Shown in pieces: positions 25,683-32,479 of a DNA stretch of 35,140 bases. The notes under the pieces were generated by a model. That model was not told the DNA's origin. It saw only the letters and a list, made by a program, of their open reading frames with translations, and made no database searches. The DNA is from Acidimicrobiaceae bacterium (GTDB lineage Bacteria; Actinomycetota; Acidimicrobiia; Acidimicrobiales; RAAP-2), in NCBI GenBank assembly GCA_003155135.1, contig PMFN01000009.1, forward strand, positions 1 through 35,140. The letters are read 5' to 3'. Position 1 is the first letter of the stretch; every line of letters begins with the position of its first letter. A program made the position numbers and the translations under genes.

Positions 25683-26092
25683 CCGGCCCGAGGCTGCGCT
25701 TCGTCGATCCCACCGGCCTCTACGAGGGCGTGCCGTACCACTACGCGGCGGCCGTCGGACCCCACGAACTGCTGTTCACGGCCGGCGCGTGCCCCCTCGA
25801 CGACGAGGGCCAGACGGTGGCGCCGGGCAATGTCAGCGCCCAGGCCGCCCAAGCGGTCACCAACCTGTTCGCCACCCTGGCGGCGGCTGGGTCATCGCCC
25901 TCCCTCGTGCTGCACACCACGCTGTACGTCGCGTCCTCACGCCGGGGCGACCTCGTCAGCGCATGGGACGTGCTCCACGACCGCTTCGGGGAGAAGGCAC
26001 CGCCGAGCACCCTCCTCGGCGTGGCGTGCCTCGGCTACCCCGAGCAACTCGTCGAGATCCAGGCTGTCGCCCTCATTGCCCCGCCGGACTGA
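25679..26092 (+). CDS. Rid family protein lacking the RidA arginine
   Basis: 137-aa YjgF/YER057c/UK114 fold protein. LLFTAGACPLDDEGQTV, AVTNLFATLAAAGSSPSLVL and LGVACLGYPEQLVEIQAVAL follow the family. Archetypal RidA uses an Arg (position 105 in E. coli) to bind the carboxylate of enamine/imine intermediates; here the aligned segment reads KAPPSTLLGV with no Arg, so imine deaminase activity is doubtful and the protein belongs to a Rid subfamily of unknown function. ATGA overlap with fabI implies joint expression. A role in lipid metabolism would be inference from context only. Confidence 0.85.
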   Translation: MTGPRLRFVDPTGLYEGVPYHYAAAVGPHELLFTAGACPLDDEGQTVAPGNVSAQAAQAVTNLFATLAAAGSSPSLVLHTTLYVASSRRGDLVSAWDVLHDRFGEKAPPSTLLGVACLGYPEQLVEIQAVALIAPPD

Positions 26093-26137
26093 AGTACCAG
26101 GCCAGCGGTCATGAACAGCGGCGCGCGGAGGCCGGTC

Positions 26138-26143
26138 TAGTGT
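26138..26143 (+). promoter_or_regulatory. Putative -10 element before the small DUF4288-like gene
   Basis: TAGTGT ends 8 nt before the ATG, the spacing seen at the other possible leaderless genes. A GGAGG at 26127-26131 would instead favour a GTG start four codons earlier. Confidence 0.3.
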
Positions 26144-26151
26144 CAGCGGCC

Positions 26152-26481
26152 ATGAGCGACGACGACGGGATCCCGGGTTGGTTCGGCGTCCGTTGCGTCT
26201 TTCGCACATCCGACCCGCCGACCTACGAGGAGCGCATCACCTTGTGGCAGGCGAGCTCCCTCGACCACGCCATCGAGCAGGCCGAGGCAGAGGCCCTCGC
26301 CTACAGCGGGCTGGTCGCGAGCGAGTACCTGCGCATCGCCCAGGCGTACTGGATCGGCACCGAGCAGCCGTCGCGTGGCTCGGAGGTCTTCTCGCTCCTG
26401 CGTGAGAGCGACCTCGACGCCGACGACTACCTCGACAGCTTCTTCGACACCGGCCACGAGCGCCAGCGGATGTCCGAGTAG
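26152..26481 (+). CDS. Small DUF4288-like protein of unknown function
   Basis: 109-aa acidic soluble protein. The pattern WFGVRCVFRT, YEERITLWQASSLDHAIEQAEAEA and YLRIAQAYWIGTEQPSRGSEVFSLLRES resembles the DUF4288 family as I remember it (a WY-V start, an E-x-A-x-x-A-E helix and an EVFSLLR end), but I could not check. No signal peptide or membrane segment. Two starts compete: ATG (MSDDDG) with TAGTGT 8 nt before it, and a GTG four codons upstream with GGAGG 8 nt before it. It follows ridA by about 60 bp on the same strand and converges on the HxlR gene 14 bp away. Confidence 0.8.
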   Translation: MSDDDGIPGWFGVRCVFRTSDPPTYEERITLWQASSLDHAIEQAEAEALAYSGLVASEYLRIAQAYWIGTEQPSRGSEVFSLLRESDLDADDYLDSFFDTGHERQRMSE

Positions 26482-26495
26482 GTCGCACTCGAGCG

Positions 26496-26912
26496 TTAGC
26501 GGCCCGAGACGGTGATCTCGACGTCGCCGCGCACCCGGCTGTCGTAGGCGTTGCGGGCCACCTCGATCGCGGGCAGATGCAGATTCGCCCACTCGAGGAG
26601 CGGCGCAGTCGCCTCCCAGAGGGTCGCACCCATCTTGGTGAGGCGATAGGCGATGTTGGGCGGCATCGCGCTGTAGACGGTGCGCGTGACGATCCCGTCA
26701 CGCTCGAGCCCGCGCAGGGTCACCGCCAACATGCGTGGGCTGATGCCCTCGATGGTGCGCTTCAGCTCGCTGAACCGCAGCTCGCCGTCGCCCAAGACCG
26801 CAACGACAGAGAGAGACCACTTGTCCGCCACCCGGTCGAGCACCTCTCTCGCTGCGCACGCGCCGGGATCGAGGCGCCCCACCCCTCCACTGCGACGGAC
26901 CGGTCCTGCCAC
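26496..26912 (-). CDS. HxlR family winged-helix regulator
   Basis: 138-aa transcription regulator. It has the HxlR layout: a cysteine near the N terminus (ACAAREVLDRVADKWSL, Cys19), then the winged helix LRFSELKRTIEGISPRMLAVTLRGLERDG, and LTKMGATLWEATAPLLEW. Members of the YodB/HypR group sense quinones, diamide or disulfide stress through such a cysteine. A GTG start with GAGGGGG upstream is used. It is divergent from a RutE/HadB-like nitroreductase gene; the intergenic region holds an inverted repeat, so control of that gene and of itself is likely. Confidence 0.92.
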   Translation of the reverse strand: MAGPVRRSGGVGRLDPGACAAREVLDRVADKWSLSVVAVLGDGELRFSELKRTIEGISPRMLAVTLRGLERDGIVTRTVYSAMPPNIAYRLTKMGATLWEATAPLLEWANLHLPAIEVARNAYDSRVRGDVEITVSGR

Positions 26913-26990
26913 GGTTCCCCCTCACGGTGCCGCTCCGGGCCGCCGTGCGCCGGAAGGGGAATAGCCCCACTGCGTCGACGGTTACGAAGA

Positions 26991-27020
26991 GGTACTGGTT
27001 TCCGTACCGGAACCAGGTTA
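26991..27020. promoter_or_regulatory. Candidate HxlR operator (nested inverted repeats)
   Basis: CTGGTT (26995-27000) and AACCAG (27011-27016) form a perfect 6-bp inverted repeat 10 nt apart. Inside it TTCCG-TAC-CGGAA is a second palindrome, and GGTAC/GTACC a third overlapping one. It lies between the divergent HxlR and nitroreductase genes. Confidence 0.5.
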
Positions 27021-27083
27021 GTTCGCACAACCGCAGTCGTCACGTGTGCCACGAGCGACTGGTCCCCCGAGAGGAAGAGCACC

Positions 27084-27698
27084 ATGACGACCACCGCCGA
27101 ACCCACTACACGCGTGCCGCTCGACGCCGCGGGGCGCGCCACCTTGTTCACCGAGGCCCGCACCGCCAACACCTTCAGCGACCAGCCGGTCAGCGACGAG
27201 GAGCTCGCTGACATCTGGGAGCTGGCCCGCTGGGCGCCGACGTCGGCGAACGTGCAGCCCCTCCGGTTGGTCTACGTGCGCACGCCCGAGGGCAAAGAGC
27301 GCCTCGTTCCCCACATGAACGACAACAACCGGGCCAAGGCAGCAGCTGCCCCCGCCGTCGCCATCCTCGCCGCCGACCTCGACTTCCACGAGCAGATCCA
27401 CCGGACGTTCCCGGCGCGCCCCCAGCTGAAGGAGGCGTTCGCCGACCCGGAGCGCCGCCACGAGGCGGCACGGTTCAACGCCATCCTCCAGGCGGGCTAC
27501 TTCCTCCTCGCCGTGCGCGCCGTCGGCCTCGTGGCGGGCCCGATGCTCGGCTTCGACGCCGCCGGCCTCGATGCGGAGTTCTTCAGCGACACGAGCCTGC
27601 GTACCGTCTTGGTCGTCAACATCGGCCACCCGGGCGAGAACCCCTGGTTCGAGCGTCTGCCGCGCCTCGACCACGACGAGGTCATCAGCTGGGCCTAA
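27084..27698 (+). CDS. Nitroreductase family protein, RutE/HadB-like
   Basis: 204-aa FMN-dependent nitroreductase-fold enzyme. LFTEARTANTFSDQPVSDEEL, RWAPTSANVQPLRLVYVRTPEGKERL, ILQAGYFLLAVRAVGLVAGPMLGFD, and VVNIGHPGENPWFERLPRL closely track E. coli RutE (LFTDARTHNGW, WGPTSANCSP, GPMSGFD), which reduces malonic semialdehyde to 3-hydroxypropionate in pyrimidine breakdown. No other rut genes are near, so a general quinone/aldehyde/nitro reductase under HxlR control is as likely. AGGAAG stands 7 nt before the ATG. Codon use matches its neighbours. Confidence 0.9.
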   Translation: MTTTAEPTTRVPLDAAGRATLFTEARTANTFSDQPVSDEELADIWELARWAPTSANVQPLRLVYVRTPEGKERLVPHMNDNNRAKAAAAPAVAILAADLDFHEQIHRTFPARPQLKEAFADPERRHEAARFNAILQAGYFLLAVRAVGLVAGPMLGFDAAGLDAEFFSDTSLRTVLVVNIGHPGENPWFERLPRLDHDEVISWA

Positions 27699-27710
27699 AC
27701 GCCGCCTGGC

Positions 27711-27726
27711 CGGGGTGGTCGCCCCG
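27711..27726. terminator. Short GC hairpin between convergent genes
   Basis: CGGGG, 6-nt loop, CCCCG, 12 bp after the nitroreductase stop. No U-run follows. It could act as a weak terminator for either strand. Confidence 0.3.
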
Positions 27727-27747
27727 TGTGCGCCCGACGGAAGGACG

Positions 27748-28239
27748 TCAGAGTCCGCAGGCGAAGCGCGAGCTCCACGGCGCCCAGCCGTACTCGTTGT
27801 AGAGCCGAAGGGCCAACGCGTCCTGGGATGCGGCGGGTGCCTCGTAGGGCCAACCGCTGTTGCCGTAGGACTCCCACGTCCCTTCCACGATGCCGTAGGC
27901 ACCCGACGGCGCGGCCTCGCTGTTGTAGCGGTCCCCCGACTCGCGCATGCGGATACAGGCCCAGTCGGCGGTGTCGGTACTGGTGGCGTCGGTGGAGGGC
28001 GGAGGTGGCGGCGCCGCCAGGACGCTCGTCGCCGTCTCGGTGACGGCGAAGAGCTGCTCGCCCAGTCCAGCGGTGCCCGCCTGCGCGCCGAGGTGGCGCG
28101 CACCGCCGGTCCGCTCGCCGGCATGGTGTGTGGCGTCCGCCGAGAGTGCGCCGGCGCGAGGTGCGCCGGCCGGCAGGGTGATGCAAAGAACGGTGAATGC
28201 GGCGACCGAGGCCGTCGCGAGTGCGATGCGGATCCGCAT
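27748..28239 (-). CDS. Secreted Rpf-like transglycosylase-domain protein
   Basis: 163-aa exported protein. MRIRIALATASVAAFTVLCI is a signal peptide; a linker with PPPPPS follows. The C-terminal ~70 residues form a lysozyme-like domain: WACIRMRESGDRYN holds the presumed catalytic Glu, then SGAYGIVEGTWESYG and YNEYGWAPWSSRFACGL. The two cysteines (in WAC and FAC) probably form a disulfide. Resuscitation-promoting factors and related peptidoglycan-cutting proteins of actinobacteria share this layout. The start is firm: GGGAGG lies 4 nt before the ATG. A 300-nt GC-rich leader precedes it, which is where actinobacterial rpf genes often carry a c-di-AMP riboswitch. Peptidoglycan cleavage is inferred from the fold. 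Confidence 0.85.
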   Translation of the reverse strand: MRIRIALATASVAAFTVLCITLPAGAPRAGALSADATHHAGERTGGARHLGAQAGTAGLGEQLFAVTETATSVLAAPPPPPSTDATSTDTADWACIRMRESGDRYNSEAAPSGAYGIVEGTWESYGNSGWPYEAPAASQDALALRLYNEYGWAPWSSRFACGL

Positions 28240-28542
28240 GGCACCTCCCTTCGTAGGGCGCTCGAAGCGCCTTGCTCTGTTCGGTGTTGGCGGGCTCCGG
28301 CCATCGCATTCGCGCCCCGGACACGGCGCGGGAAGGCGACGGGTGTCCTGGCTTCACGCCGCAGGGTGTGCGGCCGGTTGTCTGTGCCCAGGGATGGTTC
28401 CTGGCGTGCTCCTTCGGGTGGCGCCGCTGCGGACGCACACGTGCGCCCTGGCGATGTTCGTACTCCCGAGGTGACCGTGCGGTCCTTTGGCGGTCCTGCT
28501 GGTGCTGCGGGTCGGCGCCCTGCGCCGACCCCTCGGTTGCTG
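28240..28542 (-). ncRNA. Long structured 5' leader of the Rpf-like gene, possible riboswitch
   Basis: About 300 nt without a credible gene. Read on the minus strand it starts after a -10-like TAGAGT and holds: a perfect 10-bp hairpin GGGTCGGCGC-agg-GCGCCGACCC (28509-28531); CAGGAACCATCCCTGG; GGCGTGAAGCC; a GGACAC/GTGTCC stem with a 22-nt loop; then GCGAATGCGATGGCC. GGAACC...GGNGUGAANCC...CGAAUNCG is loosely like the ydaO (c-di-AMP) aptamer, but the conserved GACAGCUAAC core is not recognisable. I therefore call only a structured leader; a diverged ydaO element is a hypothesis. Confidence 0.4.
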
Positions 28543-28548
28543 GCCACA

Positions 28549-28554
28549 ACTCTA
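28549..28554 (-). promoter_or_regulatory. Putative -10 element for the Rpf-like gene
   Basis: TAGAGT within CCGGTAGAGT on the minus strand; the predicted start lies about 300 nt before the coding sequence. No clear -35. Confidence 0.35.
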
Positions 28555-28617
28555 CCGGAGAGTAACTAGAAGGGGCGGATCCCCGCTGCCGAGGCGCCGT
28601 GCGCCACCGCTGCACCC

Positions 28618-28650
28618 GCCGGCCGGTCCTGCGGGGCCGGCCCGTAGAAT
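28618..28650 (+). promoter_or_regulatory. Putative promoter of the ABC exporter gene with inverted repeat
   Basis: TAGAAT (28645-28650, within CCCGTAGAAT) is a good -10. Where a -35 should be there is instead a perfect 7-bp inverted repeat, GCCGGCC / GGCCGGC, with a 10-nt loop (28618-28641), a possible regulator site. The leader from here to the ATG is about 95 nt, contains a run of eight C, and shows no further feature. Confidence 0.4.
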
Positions 28651-28750
28651 CGTTCCCACGCGGCGCTGGGGTTGCCGTTGCGGGCGCCAACGTCCGCCGG
28701 CCTGCACCCCCCCCGCTCGCGGCGCACCGCGCGCCATCGGAAGGAGAAGG

Positions 28751-30727
28751 ATGCCCCCTCCGGGCAGAGGCACAGGTATGGCAGGCGGCTGGGCGGGCAT
28801 GCGCTCGTTCCGCCAGGACCGCGGCGTGCTCAGTCACGAGGTCAAAAAGGGCACGACCCGGCGCATGCTGCGCTTTGCCATGCCGTACCGCAAGATCCTC
28901 TCGATCTTCTTGCCGGTCGTGCTCTTGGACTCGATCATCGTGGCGGTCAACCCGCTCATCTTGCGGGCGCTCATCGACAACGGGATCTACAACAAGAACC
29001 GCGACCTCATCATCGGGTTGGCGGTCCTCGCCGGCGTGCTCGCTATCGCCGACGCCGGCCTGTCCCTCTTCGAACGCCGGACCTCGGCGATCGTCGGTGA
29101 GGGCCTCATCTTCGACATGCGCACGAAGGTGTTCCGCCACATCCAGCGCATGCCGCTCGCCTTCTTCACGCGCACGCAGACCGGCGCGCTCATCAGCCGC
29201 CTCAACAACGATGTGATCGGCGCCCAGCAGGCGTTCACCGACCTGCTCTCGAACGTGCTGGGCAATCTCGTCACGGTCGTCATCGTGCTCGTGGCGATGT
29301 TCTTCCTGTCCTGGCAGATCACCCTCGTCGCCCTCGTGCTGCTCCCGCTCTTCCTCATCCCGGCGCGCGTCGTCGGGCGCAAGCTCGGGGCGATGACCAT
29401 GGAGTCCTACAAGCTCAACGCTGAGATGAACATGGTGATGAACGAACGCTTCAACGTGTCGGGCGCCATGCTCGTCAAGCTCTACGGACGCCCCGAGGCA
29501 GAGGAGAAGACCTTCGAGGACCGCGCGGCAAGGGTTCGCGACATCGGGATCGTCCAGGCGCTCTACGCCCGGCTCTTCCTGGTCGCGCTCACCCTGACGG
29601 CTGCGCTGGCCACGGCCTTCGCCTACGGCTTCGGTGGACTGGCGGCGGCCGACGGCACCATCCAGGTCGGCACCGTCGTGGCACTCACCGCGTACCTGGC
29701 CCGGCTCTATGCGCCTTTGACCCAGCTCTCGAACGTGAACCTCGACGTCATGACGACACTCGTCTCCTTCGAGCGGGTCTTCGAGGTGCTCGACCTCGTA
29801 CCGATGATCGAAGAGTCCCCCGACGCCCAGGCGATCGAGCGGGGGCCGGCCACCATCGAGTTCGACCACGTGCGCTTCACCTACCCGAGTGCCGAGGACG
29901 TTTCGCTGGCGTCACTCGAATCGGTGGCCACCTTGGAGGTCGCCAATCACACCCAGGTGCTCTCGGACATCTCGTTCACCGTCGAGCCGGGCCAGATGGT
30001 GGCCCTGGTCGGTCCCTCGGGGGCCGGCAAGACGACCATCTCCACCCTCGTGCCGCGCCTCTACGACGTGAACGAGGGTGCCGTGCGGCTGAACGGCGTC
30101 GACGTGCGCGAAGCCACCCTGGCCAGCATCCAGGACATCGTGGGCGTCGTCTCCCAGGACCCCCACCTCTTCCACGACACGCTGCGGGCGAACCTCCTCT
30201 ACGCGAAGCCCGACGCCAGCGACGAGGAGATCCGTTCCGTTCTCGCCCAGGCCCAGATCCTGCCCCTCGTCGACTCGCTCCCCGACGGCATCGACACGCT
30301 CGTCGGCGACCGCGGCTACCGGCTCTCGGGCGGGGAGAAGCAGCGCGTGGCCCTCGCCCGGCTGCTGCTCAAGGCCCCCGACGTCGTCGTGTTGGACGAG
30401 GCGACGGCCCACCTCGACTCCGAGTCCGAGGCCGCGGTCCAAGCAGCGCTGCGCACGACGCTGGCCGGCCGGACGTCGCTCGTGATCGCCCACCGCCTCT
30501 CGACGGTGCGAGAGGCGGACCAGTTGCTCGTGGTCGACGCCGGGCGCATCATCGAGCGCGGCACACACGCCGAGCTGCTTGCTCGCGACGGGCTCTACGC
30601 CGAACTCTACCGGACCCAGTTCGCGGACCAAGGAGCCGACGAGCCCGGGGCAGCTGCAGCGCCCGACGCGCACAACGGGTCCGACGGCCCGCTCGGGTCC
30701 CCCCAACCGCTCGCCGCCAGGCCGTAA
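28751..30727 (+). CDS. ABC exporter, fused membrane and ATPase domains
   Basis: 658-aa half-transporter that would dimerise to export lipids, peptides or drugs. Residues ~35-340 are a six-helix type IV exporter membrane domain (IFLPVVLLDSIIVAVNPLIL, VTVVIVLVAMFFLSW). The ATPase has Walker A GPSGAGKTT, Q-loop VVSQDPHLFHDTLRANL, signature LSGGEKQRVALARLLL, Walker B VVVLDEATAHLD and the H-loop in IAHRLSTV. Between the A-loop tyrosine (FTYPS) and the first strand there is an insertion of about 25 residues (AEDVSLASLESVATLEVANH), which I recall from a common actinobacterial subfamily. The last ~35 residues are Ala/Gly/Pro/Asp-rich. The ATG follows GGAAGGAGAAGG. Divergent from the Rpf-like gene; substrate unknown. 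Confidence 0.93.
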   Translation: MPPPGRGTGMAGGWAGMRSFRQDRGVLSHEVKKGTTRRMLRFAMPYRKILSIFLPVVLLDSIIVAVNPLILRALIDNGIYNKNRDLIIGLAVLAGVLAIADAGLSLFERRTSAIVGEGLIFDMRTKVFRHIQRMPLAFFTRTQTGALISRLNNDVIGAQQAFTDLLSNVLGNLVTVVIVLVAMFFLSWQITLVALVLLPLFLIPARVVGRKLGAMTMESYKLNAEMNMVMNERFNVSGAMLVKLYGRPEAEEKTFEDRAARVRDIGIVQALYARLFLVALTLTAALATAFAYGFGGLAAADGTIQVGTVVALTAYLARLYAPLTQLSNVNLDVMTTLVSFERVFEVLDLVPMIEESPDAQAIERGPATIEFDHVRFTYPSAEDVSLASLESVATLEVANHTQVLSDISFTVEPGQMVALVGPSGAGKTTISTLVPRLYDVNEGAVRLNGVDVREATLASIQDIVGVVSQDPHLFHDTLRANLLYAKPDASDEEIRSVLAQAQILPLVDSLPDGIDTLVGDRGYRLSGGEKQRVALARLLLKAPDVVVLDEATAHLDSESEAAVQAALRTTLAGRTSLVIAHRLSTVREADQLLVVDAGRIIERGTHAELLARDGLYAELYRTQFADQGADEPGAAAAPDAHNGSDGPLGSPQPLAARP

Positions 30728-30730
30728 CCT
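30725..30730 (+). promoter_or_regulatory. Putative -10 element before the cobL upstream ORF
   Basis: TAACCT within GCCGTAACCT overlaps the ABC exporter stop codon (TAA) and ends 7 nt before an ATG that opens a 22-codon ORF. Confidence 0.3.
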
Positions 30731-30737
30731 GGCCCGT

Positions 30738-30806
30738 ATGGGCCCCCCGACGCACGACACCGCCCGCCGTGCGCGTCGGTCGAGCACTCCGTGGCGCCGT
30801 GCCTGA
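30738..30806 (+). CDS. Possible 22-codon upstream ORF overlapping cobL
   Basis: ATG to TGA, 22 codons, encoding MGPPTHDTARRARRSSTPWR and ending in RA. Six of its residues are Arg. It begins 7 nt after a -10-like hexamer and its stop overlaps the proposed cobL GTG by 8 bases, a layout that would couple cobL translation to it. It could equally be chance, since cobL itself lacks a clear ribosome site. Confidence 0.3.
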   Translation: MGPPTHDTARRARRSSTPWRRA

Positions 30807-32082
30807 CCGCAAGCCCGTCACCGTCGTCGGCGTGGCCGACGACCGCCTCGACCTCCTCGGCCCCGAAGCGCGCCTCGCCCTGACCGACGCCGAGGTCGTC
30901 GTCGCCAACGCCCGGCTGCTGGCACTGTGGCAGTCGTGGGCACGACCCTCGACCGGCGTGCCCTCGATGCTCGAGGTCGGACCCGACTCCGACGACATGG
31001 TCCAGCAGGTGTGGAGCCAGTCGGTCGAGTACGCCCGCCGGGTGTGCGTGCTCGCGGCCGGTGACCCCGGCTTCTTCGGGGTGGCGCGCGCCCTGCTGCG
31101 CCGCATCGATCGCCACCAGCTGATCATCCTGCCGGGGGCATCGTCGGTCTCGCTCGCCTTCGCCCGTGTCGCGCTCCCGTGGGACGACGCGGTGGTCGTT
31201 TCAGCCGAGAGCCGCCCGCTCGACGAGATCACCAGTGCGGTGCGGACCGCCTCGAAGGTGGCCGTGCTCACCTCCCCCGAGCGGCCGCCCGAGGTCATCG
31301 GCCGGTCCCTGCTCGAGGCCGGCGTGGCCGTCGACCTCGCCGCCGTCTGCAGCCAGCTCGGGACCGAGACCGAGTCGGTCGAGGAGCTCTCACTCGCCGA
31401 CCTCGCCACCGGCAGCTTCGACCCCCACTCGGTGCTGATCCTTGTCGGACCCGGCGGGCTGCCCCTCATCGGCTGGGCCGCCAGCAAGGCGGCCGAGCGC
31501 AACCCGCTCGCCAACCTCGCCTGGGGGCTGCCCGACGGCGCCTTCGCCCACCGACCGGTGGTCACGAAGGCCGAGGTGCGCGCCGTCGTGCTCGGCAAGC
31601 TGCAGCTGCCACGCGCCGGCGTGCTCTGGGATGTCGGCGCCGGCGGCACCGTCGGCATCGAATCGGCACTCGTGCGCCCTGGGCTGACCGTGATGGCGGT
31701 CGAGGACTCACCCGAAGAGGCGGCCCAGGTGGCGGCCAACGCTGCCGCCCTCGGGGCCGGCGTCCACGTCGTCACCGGCCGCGCCCCCGAGGTGCTCGAG
31801 GGCCTGCCGGCCCCCGACCGGGTCTTCGTGGGTGACGGAGCCCTGGCCTCCCTCGAAGCGGCCCTCGCCCGGCTGCGGCCCGGTGGGCGCATCGTCGCGA
31901 GCTTCGCGTCGCTGGACCAGGCAGCGGCGGCCGCCTCGACCCTCGGCAACCTCGTCCAGATCGGGGCCCACCACGGCGAACGCCTCGACGACGGGGGGTG
32001 GCGACTCGTGGCGCGCGACCTGCTGTTCGTGGCGTGGGGCCCGGGCATCGACGACGAGCCCGACTCCCCCTTCGTCGCCTGA
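30799..32082 (+). CDS. cobL: Precorrin-6Y C5,15-methyltransferase (CbiE-CbiT fusion)
   Basis: Cobalamin-pathway enzyme of 427 aa that methylates C5 and C15 of the corrin ring precursor and decarboxylates the acetate side chain. The N-terminal half is a CbiE-type tetrapyrrole methylase (VTVVGVADDRL, VLAAGDPGFFGVARALLRRI, LPGASSVSLAFARVALPWDD). The C-terminal half is CbiT-like (HRPVVTKAEVRAVVLGKL, LWDVGAGGTVGIESALVRPG, RLRPGGRIVASF). The SAM loop of the second half reads GAGGTVGIE, shorter than the common GAGSGSVGIE. The GTG giving VPDRKPVTVVG fits the family start; a GTG ten codons earlier is the alternative. No other cob/cbi gene is in view, so it is isolated here or the cluster is split. Confidence 0.9.
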   Translation: MPDRKPVTVVGVADDRLDLLGPEARLALTDAEVVVANARLLALWQSWARPSTGVPSMLEVGPDSDDMVQQVWSQSVEYARRVCVLAAGDPGFFGVARALLRRIDRHQLIILPGASSVSLAFARVALPWDDAVVVSAESRPLDEITSAVRTASKVAVLTSPERPPEVIGRSLLEAGVAVDLAAVCSQLGTETESVEELSLADLATGSFDPHSVLILVGPGGLPLIGWAASKAAERNPLANLAWGLPDGAFAHRPVVTKAEVRAVVLGKLQLPRAGVLWDVGAGGTVGIESALVRPGLTVMAVEDSPEEAAQVAANAAALGAGVHVVTGRAPEVLEGLPAPDRVFVGDGALASLEAALARLRPGGRIVASFASLDQAAAAASTLGNLVQIGAHHGERLDDGGWRLVARDLLFVAWGPGIDDEPDSPFVA

Positions 32083-32191
32083 GTCCCTGCCGGCGGATCC
32101 TCGAAGCCCTCGGACGAGCAGCTACTCTCGGTGCTGGTTGCGGGCGTGATGGTCCCCAGCGCACGGCGAAGCACCATCGGAGGTGAGCGCA

Positions 32192-32416
32192 ATGACTTCC
32201 CAGTTGGCGCTGCTTGTGGCGTCGGACTCGGCGTCGGTCTTCGGCGGCATCATCGGCTTCATTTTGTGGATCGCCGTAATGGTGTGGGTCTACAACCTGG
32301 CCAAGCGCAAGGGCCGCCATCCGATCCTCTGGACGATCCTGGCGTTCTTCTTCTGGCTGCTCGCCCTCGTCCTACTGCTCCTGCTGCCGAGCAAGCGCAC
32401 GACCGCCTCCTACTGA
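32192..32416 (+). CDS. Small two-helix membrane protein
   Basis: 74 aa. Two hydrophobic segments (VFGGIIGFILWIAVMVWVYN and WTILAFFFWLLALVLLLLLP) are joined by a short basic loop, LAKRKGRHPI, so both ends would lie on the same side. The loop-helix pattern K-R-K-G-R-x-P-x-L-W-T is common in small actinobacterial membrane proteins of unknown function. The ATG follows GGAGGTGA at 4-8 nt; an in-frame GTG three codons earlier overlaps that site. TACTCT about 65 bp upstream may be its -10. Not otherwise recognised. Confidence 0.75.
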   Translation: MTSQLALLVASDSASVFGGIIGFILWIAVMVWVYNLAKRKGRHPILWTILAFFFWLLALVLLLLLPSKRTTASY

Positions 32417-32465
32417 GCGCGCCGGCACCCTGCGCGCGCCGTGCGGGGTGCGCAGCGTTACGTCT

Positions 32466-32479
32466 CGGTCAGCGGACCG
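32466..32479. terminator. Small hairpin at the cupin gene stop codon
   Basis: CGGTC-agcg-GACCG, a 5-bp stem with a tetraloop, spans the stop codon of the cupin gene, 50 bp from the convergent small membrane protein gene. Another 6-bp repeat (GCACCC / GGGTGC, 32425-32451) lies in the same gap. Confidence 0.25.

Noticed and set aside
28240-28542. A confident call of ydaO c-di-AMP riboswitch
   Set aside because: Only scattered motif similarity; the conserved GACAGCUAAC-type core is not found by eye, so it is kept as a hypothesis.
27923-28569. Plus-strand coding sequence across the Rpf-like gene and its leader
   Set aside because: Frames open here have no ribosome site or family motif, while the minus strand shows a signal peptide, a perfect ribosome site and a recognisable domain.
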